A DNA stretch of 64,000 bases from an uncultured Bacteroides sp. (GCA_945874355.1 CAMCGB010000003.1:1-64000), one strand, 5' to 3'. Numbered from the stretch's first letter, positions 6,926 to 15,042 are shown. The notes: generated from the sequence alone by a model not told the origin. Numbers and translations are program-made.

Positions 6926-7416
6926 GAGACTTTGCAGCAATAGATTTCGAGACGGCAAACGAACAGCCGTCCAGCGTCTGCTCCGTAGGCGTGGTGATAG
7001 TACGTGACGGTGAAATTGTGGATTCGTTCTACAGCCTCATCCACCCGGAACCTGAATACTACCAGTGGTTCTGCCAGCAGGTCCACGGTCTGGGGTCGGA
7101 GGACACCGATGATGCTCCGGTGTTCCCCTATGTATGGGAGAAGATTGAGCCGCTCATCGAGGGACTGCCGCTGGTGGCGCACAACTCCTGCTTTGACGAA
7201 GGGTGCCTCAAAGCTGTGTTTAAGGTCTACCAGATGGACTACCCCGATTATGAGTTCCACGACACCCTTGCAGCTTCCCGGCGTCATTTCGGCTGCAGGC
7301 TGCCCAACCATCAGCTGCAGACCGTCGCCGCTGCCTGCGGCTATGACCTCGTCAACCATCACCACGCCCTAGCCGATGCCGAGGCCTGTGCCGTGATTGC
7401 GATGCAGTTGCTGTAG
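6922..7416 (+). CDS. DnaQ-family 3-prime to 5-prime exonuclease
   Basis: A 164-residue DEDDh exonuclease domain with nothing else attached. The ExoI motif is DFE (D8, E10), ExoII is HNSCFD (D92) and ExoIII has H147 and D152 in HHALAD. All four metal-binding acids and the general-base His are present, so hydrolysis of DNA or RNA 3-prime ends is likely. Stand-alone domains of this type include oligoribonuclease-like and polymerase-epsilon-like enzymes; substrate cannot be told. Coupled to the WYL regulator by an ATGA overlap, suggesting the regulator controls or partners it. Confidence 0.88.
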   Translation: MRDFAAIDFETANEQPSSVCSVGVVIVRDGEIVDSFYSLIHPEPEYYQWFCQQVHGLGSEDTDDAPVFPYVWEKIEPLIEGLPLVAHNSCFDEGCLKAVFKVYQMDYPDYEFHDTLAASRRHFGCRLPNHQLQTVAAACGYDLVNHHHALADAEACAVIAMQLL

Positions 7417-7484
7417 TACCCCATACCGGCCATTGAGGCCCCCACGTCACCTTTCACCCTTTCTGGTTGTCATATATGTGAGCC

Positions 7485-7520
7485 GGTTCAAAACAGCATA
7501 ATCCCAATGAGGGATTGAAA
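7485..7520. other. Solitary CRISPR-repeat-like hairpin
   Basis: A 36-bp sequence from GGTTCAAAACAGC to GGGATTGAAA. It contains the stem AATCCC/GGGATT and ends in ATTGAAA, the pattern of type I/III CRISPR repeats. Only one copy is present, with no spacer series and no cas gene in the window. It may be a relic repeat or simply a hairpin upstream of the gene at 7547. Confidence 0.3.
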
Positions 7521-7546
7521 AAGTCAAACAAAGTAAAAAAACAAAT

Positions 7547-8005
7547 ATGAACTACGACATACTGCTCGCAGCGAAGAACGCAATAGAGCCCGTCTGCACG
7601 ACTACCCTACTGGTGCTGACCACATGGTTCGTCACGCGCACCGTCATCAAAAAGAACGAAGGGAAAAGGGACATCATCCTTACTGCCCTGGAAAAGAACC
7701 CGAACCTGGACACGGGGGAATTGATAAAAAGCTTCCAGACAGGATCCTCCACGCTCAAAGAGAGACTCCTGAAGAAACTTCTGTGGGGTATCATATTCAC
7801 TTTCGCAGGACTGCTCGGGCTTGCAATGCTCCTGATTGCGACCATCGTCGGAGGAGAAGCCAACAAAGACGTATATGCTCCCGTGATACTTTTCGCGGCA
7901 CCGGCATTGGCCGTCGGAATCTCATTCCTCCTCAACTACTTCATAGGCAAAAAGATGCTGGCCAAGGAGATAGAGGCTGAAGAAAAGCAGAGGCCAAAAG
8001 AATAA
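7547..8005 (+). CDS. Membrane protein of the sigma-factor operon (DUF6249-like)
   Basis: A 152-residue protein. Hydrophobic segments lie near residues 16-33, 79-100 and 107-131, and a basic cytosolic loop (KKNEGKRDIILTALEKNPN) lies between the first two. The layout resembles DUF6249 proteins that accompany Bacteroidetes ECF sigma factors. Its TAA overlaps the ATG of the sigma remnant by one base. A role in holding or signalling to the sigma factor is inferred only from the neighbourhood. Confidence 0.6.
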   Translation: MNYDILLAAKNAIEPVCTTTLLVLTTWFVTRTVIKKNEGKRDIILTALEKNPNLDTGELIKSFQTGSSTLKERLLKKLLWGIIFTFAGLLGLAMLLIATIVGGEANKDVYAPVILFAAPALAVGISFLLNYFIGKKMLAKEIEAEEKQRPKE

Positions 8006-8235
8006 TGACAAGGGAACAGTTCATAGAACTGGTTAAAGGTGAGCAGGATGCCCTCAGGCATTATCTGCTCGCCCTTTCAACGCTTCCGCCAAAAGAAAGG
8101 TCGGCAGTCACCCTGTATTATCTCACCGGCTATTCCGTGAAAGAAATCGCAACAATCTCAAACAGCACCGAAGACGCCGTCAAGAAACAACTCTCCCGAG
8201 GCCGGGACAAACTCAAATCACGACTCAAACGATGA
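8005..8235 (+). CDS. ECF sigma factor with sigma-2 region deleted
   Basis: Only 76 residues, against about 160-190 for an ECF sigma factor. Residues 1-24 (MTREQFIELVKGEQDALRHY) look like the extreme start of sigma region 2, and the rest (LPPKERSAVTLYYLTGYSVK, then EIATISNSTEDAVKKQLSRG) is a good sigma region 4 helix-turn-helix. Core-binding and -10-melting helices are absent, apparently by an in-frame internal deletion. It could still bind a -35-like site or an anti-sigma protein, but not act as a normal sigma factor. Frames on both sides overlap it, so the operon structure is kept. Confidence 0.75.
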   Translation: MTREQFIELVKGEQDALRHYLLALSTLPPKERSAVTLYYLTGYSVKEIATISNSTEDAVKKQLSRGRDKLKSRLKR

Positions 8236-8666
8236 CATCGGACAAAGACATACAGAATCTTTTTGACTCCGTCAATATGCCATTTACTGACAATGACGCA
8301 TTCCTGGACACACTGAATCAGCGCCTTGACAAGGTCGAATTCGTCAAAAACACCCAGAATGCCCAAATCAGACGCTACAAGATTTCGGTAATATGCTCAC
8401 TTGTCGCCGGACTGATTGCCGGGTCCGTCTCGACGGTGCTGATCCGAATCCTGCCCGTTACAATATTCCAGAAGGTTTCTGCCGCCCTGGCCGCACTGCC
8501 GCTGCTTAAAGCGGGCAACACTCCATCCGTCTTCAAATACGGCATTCCGCTGCTCATTGGAACCGCCGTTTTCCAGATTGTCTTGAATATGCAGGAAATA
8601 CACGAGATCCGCAGCAGAGGAATGCAACAACAGACTTCAATACGCCCTACTTCAGGCCATCGCTGA
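8232..8666 (+). CDS. Putative anti-sigma-like membrane protein
   Basis: A 144-residue protein. A soluble N-terminus (1-45) is followed by a hydrophobic segment at about 50-70 and two more at about 75-90 and 105-122, then a polar tail. ATG 8232 overlaps the sigma stop by 4 bp. Short cytosolic head plus membrane anchor is the layout of small Bacteroidetes anti-sigma proteins, but no zinc-binding anti-sigma motif is seen. Function inferred from position only. Confidence 0.5.
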   Translation: MTSDKDIQNLFDSVNMPFTDNDAFLDTLNQRLDKVEFVKNTQNAQIRRYKISVICSLVAGLIAGSVSTVLIRILPVTIFQKVSAALAALPLLKAGNTPSVFKYGIPLLIGTAVFQIVLNMQEIHEIRSRGMQQQTSIRPTSGHR

Positions 8667-8876
8667 GAAATTTTTAGTATTCCTCAACGTCGAGGTTGTA
8701 TCCCCTTGTAGGGACCTTGTGCTCTTCAGTCTCAGGATTCCGCCGTCAACATCTTGAGTCACTCATTGTTTAACTTTTTCATTAAAAATGTTGCAAAGGT
8801 AAGCAGATTATGCTACCCTTTGCAACAAATAATACGAATTATAGGGATGTGGGATTTGCTATATTTTGTCAATTTA

Positions 8877-8920
8877 TTGAAATATTGTCATAATTTAGTA
8901 TATTTGCATTGTTATGACAA
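8877..8920 (+). promoter_or_regulatory. Promoter with 9-bp inverted repeat around the -7 box
   Basis: TATATTTG at 8899-8906 with TTG at 8877-8879 (19 bp spacing). TTGTCATAA (8885-8893) and TTATGACAA (8912-8920) form a perfect inverted repeat on either side of the -7 box, and the right arm covers the ATG at 8914. This is where an autoregulating AbiEi-type antitoxin would bind. The mRNA would be almost leaderless. Confidence 0.65.
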
Positions 8921-9651
8921 GTTGCGAGAAATACATATTGGAATATTCTGCGGGACGTGCTACATTCCGCAGTTGCGGCTTGTTATCAGCAGCGGAAGAG
9001 TCAGGATTCTCGAAAACCGCTGTCAACTGGTTCCTGCACAAGCTCACCTCTGAACGCAAGCTCTGCCGGGTTGGGCGAGGTGTTTATTCCGTAGTTTTCC
9101 GTCAGGAATTCAGAAATGAGCCAGACGAGCCTTTGATAAACCTTGCAAGGCAAATTCTTGATCAATATCCTGGAGTCAGGGCTTGCTTTTACCAAGGTGC
9201 AATCCTGTCGCCACTGCTTCATCATCTGTCTTATAACGCACTGACATACATCGAAGTTCAGCGTGAATTGACGGAGATTCTCTTTCACCGGCTTCAGGAG
9301 GCCGGGGAGAAGGTATATCTCAAGCCATCACGCGAAATGATGCAGAACTATATAGACATCTCCAAGTCAGGAATCATCATTAAGCCGCTGATTTCCGGCT
9401 CGCCAGTCACTATCGAATCCGGGATTCCGATGCCTGCTCTGGAGAAAATCATCGTGGATACACTGTGTGACGAAGACTTCAGTTATCTTCAAGGTGGTGA
9501 ATGGGAATACATTGTTGAGAACGCCTTCAGCCTATTCTCCATCAACAGCTCCCGGCTGTTCCGTTATGCCGGACGCCGAGGAAAATTGCAGGAGATTAAG
9601 GAGGCTATTAAACCATATTACTATGATACTTACAACTACACCGGCCATTGA
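8914..9651 (+). CDS. AbiEi-like winged-helix antitoxin/regulator (DUF6577-like), orphan
   Basis: A 245-residue protein. The N-terminal winged helix (residues 1-60, including [20 protein letters not shown] and [11 protein letters not shown]) has the layout of AbiEi antitoxins. The middle and C-terminal parts ([20 protein letters not shown], then [20 protein letters not shown]) match the AbiEi-like core that pairs with nucleotidyltransferase toxins. No such toxin follows; the next gene is ybjQ-like, and the last nine codons here overlap its start. The real C-terminus or the toxin gene may have been lost at this junction. An inverted repeat in the promoter suggests autoregulation. Confidence 0.68.
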   Translation: MTSCEKYILEYSAGRATFRSCGLLSAAEESGFSKTAVNWFLHKLTSERKLCRVGRGVYSVVFRQEFRNEPDEPLINLARQILDQYPGVRACFYQGAILSPLLHHLSYNALTYIEVQRELTEILFHRLQEAGEKVYLKPSREMMQNYIDISKSGIIIKPLISGSPVTIESGIPMPALEKIIVDTLCDEDFSYLQGGEWEYIVENAFSLFSINSSRLFRYAGRRGKLQEIKEAIKPYYYDTYNYTGH

Positions 9652-9943
9652 GGGCCACACAATCAGGGAATACAAGGGAGTCGTCTTCGGGGAGGTCATC
9701 ACCGGAGTCAACTTTCTGAAGGACTTTGCAGCCAGCATCCGCAACTTCGTCGGCGGACGCTCCGGCTCGTATGAGAATGAGCTCGTCGAGGCACGGCAGA
9801 ATGCCATGGACGAGATGGCTGAGCGCGCCCACAGGATGGGAGCCAACGCCGTTGTAGGCATCGACATCGACTACGAGGTGCTCGGAGCTGACAACGGTAT
9901 GCTGATGGTTACCGCATCAGGAACAGCCGTGATTATAGACTAA
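9623..9943 (+). CDS. YbjQ-family (UPF0145, DUF74) protein
   Basis: A 106-residue protein beginning [42 protein letters not shown] and [20 protein letters not shown] are hallmarks of the YbjQ family, which forms a pentameric beta-strand/helix fold of unsettled function (often labelled heavy-metal-binding). Length equals the family norm. ATG 9623 lies within the end of the AbiEi-like gene (29-bp overlap, different frame). Probably co-transcribed with the next two genes. Confidence 0.88.
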   Translation: MILTTTPAIEGHTIREYKGVVFGEVITGVNFLKDFAASIRNFVGGRSGSYENELVEARQNAMDEMAERAHRMGANAVVGIDIDYEVLGADNGMLMVTASGTAVIID

Positions 9944-9955
9944 GGAGAGTATATT

Positions 9956-10249
9956 ATGACCAAAGTATATGTAATGTCAACCTGCCCGGACTGTTTTGAA
10001 GTCAAAGCAAGGCTCTCGGGCAATCCGGACTTCGAGATTATCGACATCGGCGAGCACGTGAGGAACCTTAAAGAGTTCATCAGACTCCGTGACACTTCCC
10101 CTGCCTTTGACACCGTCAGGGCTAACGGTTCCGTCGGGATACCGTGCTTCGTATCGGAAGACGGACAGATCAGTTTCGATACAGAGGCATTCATCCCTGA
10201 AGAGTTTCCGTCAGGGGCAGCTTGCAGTCTTGACGGCAAAGGGTGCTGA
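9956..10249 (+). CDS. Glutaredoxin-related protein with CPDC motif
   Basis: A 97-residue thioredoxin-fold protein. KVYVMSTCPDCFEVKARL places a CPDC dithiol after the first strand, and GIPCFVSEDGQ contains the cis-Pro equivalent. Family members reduce disulfides or carry metal clusters. An unusual AGGAGA Shine-Dalgarno-like stretch sits before ATG 9956. The last 130 bp are duplicated as a pseudogene at 2220-2349. It is followed after 1 bp by the DUF2200 gene. Confidence 0.82.
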   Translation: MTKVYVMSTCPDCFEVKARLSGNPDFEIIDIGEHVRNLKEFIRLRDTSPAFDTVRANGSVGIPCFVSEDGQISFDTEAFIPEEFPSGAACSLDGKGC

Positions 10250-10250
10250 G

Positions 10251-10601
10251 ATGGCTCGGAATGTATTTGACATGGCCTTCGCAAAGGTCTTCCCCTGCCT
10301 GATTGCAAAGGCGGAGAGAAAAGGGCGTACAAGGGATGAAGTCCTGTTGGTCACCGGATGGATGACCGGATACAGTCCGGAGCAGTTGGAGGGACTCCTT
10401 CTGTCTGATGCGACCTACGGGGAATTCCTCTCCGGTGCCCCTGCAATGAATCCGGCCCGTCTTGGTGTCAAGGGCAAGGTCTGTGGAGTTCAGGTTGAAA
10501 CGATAGAGGACCCTATGATGCGCAACCTGAGGATACTGGACAAGCTGGTGGACGAGCTGGCAAAGGGATGGCCTGTGGAGAAGATAATGAGAGAGGAATG
10601 A
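10251..10601 (+). CDS. DUF2200 family protein
   Basis: A 116-residue protein beginning MARNVFDMAFAKVFPCLIAK. AERKGRTRDEVLLVTGWMTG and YSPEQLEGLL match DUF2200, a small cytosolic family without known function. The ATG is one base after the glutaredoxin stop, so the two are coupled. The frame is open further upstream, but that part only shadows the glutaredoxin gene. Confidence 0.85.
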   Translation: MARNVFDMAFAKVFPCLIAKAERKGRTRDEVLLVTGWMTGYSPEQLEGLLLSDATYGEFLSGAPAMNPARLGVKGKVCGVQVETIEDPMMRNLRILDKLVDELAKGWPVEKIMREE

Positions 10602-10708
10602 TAATAGAGCTTGCGTAGCGGTTAATCTGCAAGGCTTGTAAAATTATGGAACCTTAGCCTGAAACAGGACGGACAGCCAACCCTTTGTAACGTTTCATAG
10701 TACTCTTG

Positions 10709-13660
10709 TCAAAAGTTGAAGTACTCGAGGCGCTGGAGGACCTGGGGGATGACGTCTTCTGACGAAAGCGGAAGAATCAGGACAGTATCGGAGCTCTTCT
10801 TCCCATCCACATCAAGAGCCTCTGAAAGATAGGACTTGAAATAGCCTATCATCTCCTGGGACTGGGCAATCGACAGTTCTATGTCCTCCTTGCACTGCGT
10901 CAATGTCTTGGGCCCTATTTTCAGCAGCTTGCCGTAGGTGCTCATATCCTGGAGAGTTCGCAGCTGGGGCAGTCCGAGCGTTGCCGAAGCAACTCCCAGC
11001 TGGGCTATGTAGACATTCTCAATCAGACTGTTGCCCGCCGCTATTCTTTTTTCCAACTTGCTTATCATATCCTGGAACGAAAGCCTTGAGCCCCGCGAAT
11101 CCACAAAAGAGAAACACTTGTAAACCCTTCCGTCTGCCGCCTGGACATAGGTCTGCGAATAAGAAGGCATCTCATAGGCATTCTGCTGATACTCCCGGGT
11201 TGATTTCCACACATTGGTCACATCCTTCAGATAAGAGTCAATTGCCGACACTCCGCTGTAGTACGACCTCACCTCCCATTCAATCCGGACCTTTTCCTGA
11301 GGATTGCCTTTTCGTGATTTCCTTCCGGAAGTCTTTGGTGATGATACAGGACTCTGAACTTCAGACACATCGGGGGCGGGGGCGGAAGAAGCCTCTGAGA
11401 CCGAAGGTCCTCTGTCGCCGGGAGTATATTCTTCAGGAATGGCCAGATTGCAGGGCGCCTTGCTGAGCTTAAGGTCGTGGAAAACGTACTGCCCCGAGCG
11501 GACATCGCCGCACTCAAGCCAGAACATCAGCTGCTTGCACTTGAAGATCGGGACGGTGACAGTAAGAGGCTGCATCTTATTGTCCAGCCAGAACTCCCCT
11601 ACCAGCACATTATCAGCTATTACATTCAGCTTGACAGGATTAGTCAAGGCATCCCTACTTCTGTAGCCGGTCAGTTCATCAAACTCATCCACATATTCCA
11701 GGACATTCTCAACGGTGAAAGTACAACTCTCATACTGCCCTAAAGTATTGAAGGCAGCAGCCGACGACTGCTTGTTGTTCTTGTCATTCAGCAGCAGGAA
11801 AATACCCATATTCACCGTTCCGGAAGCGCCTGCGCTGACACCTGTATAGGCGGCCACATCGGATGCGCTGACACTTGCGCCCACACCTGTCAGCACCATA
11901 CAAGCCACATCCATAACTGTAACATTCTCAAGTCCGAGAGGGATGTTAGTCTCAAGCAGGAAGCCCTTGTTGATTTCCCTTCCGTCCTTCATCCTGAAGC
12001 TCTTGGTGATGGTACTTCCGTCCAGGAAGCAGTCGCTCATATTGAAATTGGTGAGGTCGCTGACAAATCTGCCATTGTAATGGAAGTAAGGTTTGCCGCA
12101 GAGATCGATTAGGTCCGTCTCGTAAGGGCAATCCGGAGCCTCGCGCACAAAGAGGTCATTCTCAACAGGTTCTCCGCGATACAGGACTATATCGCCCAAG
12201 CCGATGATGGTCTGTTTCTGCCTGCCTGTACCCCTTCTTGCGAACTTGAGGGTCCGACATTTATACAAGGGCAGGGTGTAATGCTGGTTCGGCATCGTAC
12301 AGTAGATTGTATGGTCGAACACAAGCTGGTCATCGACATATATGAGCAGATTGTCATCATCCATAAAGCTCCTCTTGCTCAGGCACCCGGCATCGAAGCT
12401 GATCCAGTCGTACTCACCTGCCAGGTCAAACTCCGCATACGAATCAATCTGGTCGCCCATAAGGGTGTTGCCGGTAGTGAGCAGCAGCCCTTCCCAGTAT
12501 TTCACTCCGCCCATTGAGAATGTGTAGTGGCGTGACTCCCCCTCGAACAGGGTCTGGTTCGCCTTGCTGATTCCCCTTACGGAGAACGGCCTTATGCTTG
12601 ACATCAAAGGACATACGTCCGGAAGCCCGGATATACGCTCCTTGTTCGGATTCACTATTCCCTCCGCGGGGACAGAACCATCCCCTTTCGGATAGGCATA
12701 TATATCTACCACCCCAAGGGTCATTCCGCCGAGGAAGTCGCTGTTGCGGTATTCTGTCAGGAAGGTAAGCGATTCTACCCCGCTCACATCGAGGACTATC
12801 TGTTTTGACAGGTCATTCTGCCTTATGCAGCCCTCGAAAATAGTTTTCCTGTCGGCTTTGACAACGAGCCAGACACTGGCGTTGCTGCTCTGGTTGTCCC
12901 TGGGCCCTGCAATGAATGAAAGCTTCTCATAACGTTTGTTCAGCCAGAAACTTGCATGCCCCAGCTCTTTTCCTATAAGTGCCTGCTGAACGGAAAAAGA
13001 GAGGCCTGAGTCATATTCCTTTCCGGAGACTCTGATGGTCTTCTCCTGGCTCATACTGGTTCTGAACTTGTCTCCGAGCACAGGTTTTACGTACCCTCCC
13101 GTAATGCTAAAATAATAGGGAAGATCCCGGACAAGCTTTACCCTGCCAGCAGGAAGCTTGGGGTAAATGTTATTGGGATTCGAGACATTCTGCCCTGCCT
13201 TCCACAGCTTTGTATTGGCGAATGAGACCGGTACTGAACCCTGTACAACGGTGAAAACCAGTTGCTTGGCCCCTTTGATATCCAAAGTGCAGAAGCGAGG
13301 GGCATCGCTTTCGAAAAGCACTTCGTCAAAAATGAGTCTGCCGTCCGCTTTTATGGTCACGATGGAATTTGCAGAAAGGCTGCCCTCTCCGCCCGTATTC
13401 GGGCCCACGATGAAGCTCAGTTTCTCATATCCGCCGTTGATGTTGAATGTCACGCTGCCTTTGATGCCGTCAGAAATCAGTCCGCCTGAGGGTGCACCGA
13501 GAGCAAAGGCGGAAGAGGGGGAATAGCCGCTCAAGTATGGATTCCCCGTGCTGTATTTGCTGGTTTCGAGGGCTTTGAATGCTCCGGTCAGAGAAGTCTG
13601 TGCAAAAAGGCTTGTCAAGGCCGAGGTCACAAGGAAGAGTGTGCAAATCAATCTTTTCAT
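10709..13660 (-). CDS. Secreted multi-NPCM carbohydrate-binding-like protein
   Basis: A 983-residue protein with a Sec signal peptide (MKRLICTLFLVTSALTSLFA). It has several repeats of an NPCM/NEW2-type beta domain, recognisable by YEKLSFIVGP, VTIKADGRLIFDEVL and LDIKGAKQLVF, at roughly 45-150, 205-320, 375-490 and a more diverged one near 570-720. A Ser/Pro-rich linker (735-775) leads to a helical C-terminal domain of about 200 residues. NPCM modules are proposed to bind carbohydrate and normally sit on glycosidases; here no catalytic domain is seen. Probably a surface or periplasmic glycan-binding protein. Encoded 29 bp after the flavoprotein gene. Confidence 0.8.
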   Translation of the reverse strand: MKRLICTLFLVTSALTSLFAQTSLTGAFKALETSKYSTGNPYLSGYSPSSAFALGAPSGGLISDGIKGSVTFNINGGYEKLSFIVGPNTGGEGSLSANSIVTIKADGRLIFDEVLFESDAPRFCTLDIKGAKQLVFTVVQGSVPVSFANTKLWKAGQNVSNPNNIYPKLPAGRVKLVRDLPYYFSITGGYVKPVLGDKFRTSMSQEKTIRVSGKEYDSGLSFSVQQALIGKELGHASFWLNKRYEKLSFIAGPRDNQSSNASVWLVVKADRKTIFEGCIRQNDLSKQIVLDVSGVESLTFLTEYRNSDFLGGMTLGVVDIYAYPKGDGSVPAEGIVNPNKERISGLPDVCPLMSSIRPFSVRGISKANQTLFEGESRHYTFSMGGVKYWEGLLLTTGNTLMGDQIDSYAEFDLAGEYDWISFDAGCLSKRSFMDDDNLLIYVDDQLVFDHTIYCTMPNQHYTLPLYKCRTLKFARRGTGRQKQTIIGLGDIVLYRGEPVENDLFVREAPDCPYETDLIDLCGKPYFHYNGRFVSDLTNFNMSDCFLDGSTITKSFRMKDGREINKGFLLETNIPLGLENVTVMDVACMVLTGVGASVSASDVAAYTGVSAGASGTVNMGIFLLLNDKNNKQSSAAAFNTLGQYESCTFTVENVLEYVDEFDELTGYRSRDALTNPVKLNVIADNVLVGEFWLDNKMQPLTVTVPIFKCKQLMFWLECGDVRSGQYVFHDLKLSKAPCNLAIPEEYTPGDRGPSVSEASSAPAPDVSEVQSPVSSPKTSGRKSRKGNPQEKVRIEWEVRSYYSGVSAIDSYLKDVTNVWKSTREYQQNAYEMPSYSQTYVQAADGRVYKCFSFVDSRGSRLSFQDMISKLEKRIAAGNSLIENVYIAQLGVASATLGLPQLRTLQDMSTYGKLLKIGPKTLTQCKEDIELSIAQSQEMIGYFKSYLSEALDVDGKKSSDTVLILPLSSEDVIPQVLQRLEYFNF

Positions 13661-13689
13661 AACGGTGTAAGGAGTTGGAAGGTTGATAC

Positions 13690-14265
13690 TTAGAAATCCT
13701 GCGCCAGCTTTCGGGCCAGGGTGGCAGTCTCCTCGAGCTTCTCCTCTACCTTGTCTGCCGACATATAATCAAGGTTCCAGGCGGCAACAGTAGTCACTTC
13801 TCCCAGGCCCCAGAGGCTTGATAGCGCCTTGAGATAAGAACTGCCCTGGTCTCGGACGTCGCCTGTCGGGATGTCCATTCCGCGGGTGGTGATATACAGC
13901 AACTTAGTGCATTTGCAAAGGCCCGTACAGGTCGTCCCGTCGTCCGTAAAGGTGACATTGTAGAGCGACATGTTCTCGATGAAGGCTTTGAGTACCGCGG
14001 GGAAACTCATATCCCAGAAAGGGGCCGCGATGACTATCCTGTCCGCCGAGGCAATCTTGCGTGCGATGCTTACTATCTCTTCCGGAACGCGTCCCCCGGT
14101 TCTATCCTTCAAGAAGCCCGGAGTCACCGGAGGCAGAGCCAGGGCGTTGACATCGATGGTTTCAATATCATAGCGGGATGCGAGCACCTCTTTTGCCGCG
14201 TCAAGTATGATTCTCGTTCGAGACTCCTCTCTCATACAGGAGTCGATGATAAGAAGTTTCTGCAT
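13690..14265 (-). CDS. Flavodoxin-fold NAD(P)H oxidoreductase, azoreductase-like
   Basis: A 191-residue Flavodoxin_2 family protein. SCMREESRTRIILDAAKEVL gives the phosphate-binding start, and APFWDMSFPAVLKAFIENMS is the conserved P-x-W/Y-N-like FMN-binding loop of NQO1/AzoR enzymes. They transfer electrons from NAD(P)H to quinones or azo compounds through FMN. First gene of a minus-strand pair with the NPCM protein; the promoter box TATCTTTG lies 24-31 bp upstream. Confidence 0.85.
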   Translation of the reverse strand: MQKLLIIDSCMREESRTRIILDAAKEVLASRYDIETIDVNALALPPVTPGFLKDRTGGRVPEEIVSIARKIASADRIVIAAPFWDMSFPAVLKAFIENMSLYNVTFTDDGTTCTGLCKCTKLLYITTRGMDIPTGDVRDQGSSYLKALSSLWGLGEVTTVAAWNLDYMSADKVEEKLEETATLARKLAQDF

Positions 14266-14288
14266 ATTCCAATATTATTGTCAACTCT

Positions 14289-14296
14289 CAAAGATA
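14289..14296 (-). promoter_or_regulatory. -7 box of the azoreductase-like gene
   Basis: TATCTTTG on the minus strand (complement of 14289-14296) matches TAnnTTTG and is placed correctly for ATG 14265. Divergent from the S24 gene promoter about 65 bp away. Confidence 0.55.
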
Positions 14297-14359
14297 GTAA
14301 AAAAGAGTTGTATTTCATCAGTTTATTTGATAAATGTATTACATTTTCCAAATTTTGGC

Positions 14360-14367
14360 TATCTTTG
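14360..14367 (+). promoter_or_regulatory. -7 box of the S24 peptidase gene
   Basis: TATCTTTG matches TAnnTTTG. The expected transcript starts near 14373 and begins with the small inverted repeat described next. Confidence 0.5.
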
Positions 14368-14377
14368 CCCTGCAACT

Positions 14378-14405
14378 AAGTTTGTCGCAAGGGCGGAACT
14401 TGAGT
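14378..14405. repeat. Inverted repeat resembling the ends of the intergenic element
   Basis: AAGTTTGTCGCA (14378-14389) faces GGCGGAACTTGAGTA (14391-14405). This resembles the outer ends (AAGTTTCGCA and TGCGAAACTTGAGTA) of the elements at 145-290 and 62564-62756, with the interior missing. It lies between the -7 box and ATG of the S24 gene, so it may equally be that gene's operator. Confidence 0.4.
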
Positions 14406-14418
14406 AAATAAGTTGGAA

Positions 14419-15042
14419 ATGGAAGAGAAAAAGGGAAAAAGGGGCGGTGCGCGCCCCGGTGCAGGCCATCCCAAAGGGGACAGCAGGATGATTTCGTTCC
14501 GGGCCCCGGGGCCGCTGGCGGAGAAGTTGGATGGGATGGAGAACCGCACGGAGTTCATACGCAAAACCCTTGACACTGCCATACGCTCGCAGGACAAGGC
14601 CCCCGAGAGCATAGGGAAGAGCATTCCGGCAAGCAGGGTCAAGAGCCGGGCCCTCCCCTATTTCGACATCCGCGTGGTGGCAGGCTTCCCAGTGCCGCTG
14701 GACAACGACGAGCGCTCGCAGGACATCGACATCATCTCTATGCTCTGTCCCCATCCGGAGGCTTCATACCTTATAAGAGTAAGCGGGGACTCGATGATTG
14801 ACGCAGGGGTTCTGGACGGAGATATTGTCATTGTGGACAAGAGCAGGCGCGACCCTTCCGCCCACGAAGTGGCGATGTGCGAGCTGAACGGAGAGTACAC
14901 CCTGAAGCATTTCGTCCAGGAGGAGGGGCAGGGCTGGCTCGTCCCGGCGAACCCCGACTATCCGCGCATCAGAATCACACCGGACGACGAATTCAGCGTC
15001 TGGGGCACCGTCACATACATCATCCATAAACCCCGTGACTAA
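14419..15042 (+). CDS. LexA/UmuD-like S24 peptidase with basic N-terminus
   Basis: A 207-residue protein. The N-terminal 60 residues (GKRGGARPGAGHPKGD, then a ribbon-helix-helix-like stretch) could bind DNA. The C-terminal S24 domain has VSGDSMID, with the catalytic Ser, and GEYTLKHF, with the catalytic Lys of self-cleaving LexA/UmuD proteins. ATG 14419 is preferred over TTG 14413. No UmuC polymerase follows, which is unusual for a UmuD-type protein in this phylum. It could be a stand-alone stress regulator cleaved during the SOS response. Confidence 0.82.
   Translation: MEEKKGKRGGARPGAGHPKGDSRMISFRAPGPLAEKLDGMENRTEFIRKTLDTAIRSQDKAPESIGKSIPASRVKSRALPYFDIRVVAGFPVPLDNDERSQDIDIISMLCPHPEASYLIRVSGDSMIDAGVLDGDIVIVDKSRRDPSAHEVAMCELNGEYTLKHFVQEEGQGWLVPANPDYPRIRITPDDEFSVWGTVTYIIHKPRD

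Noticed and set aside
7425..7442. 13-bp match to the start of ybjQ (CCGGCCATTGAGG)
   Set aside because: Matches of this length are expected by chance in 64 kb, and flanks do not align.
10089..10250. N-terminal extension of the DUF2200 frame
   Set aside because: It only shadows the glutaredoxin gene; family proteins start at the ATG at 10251.
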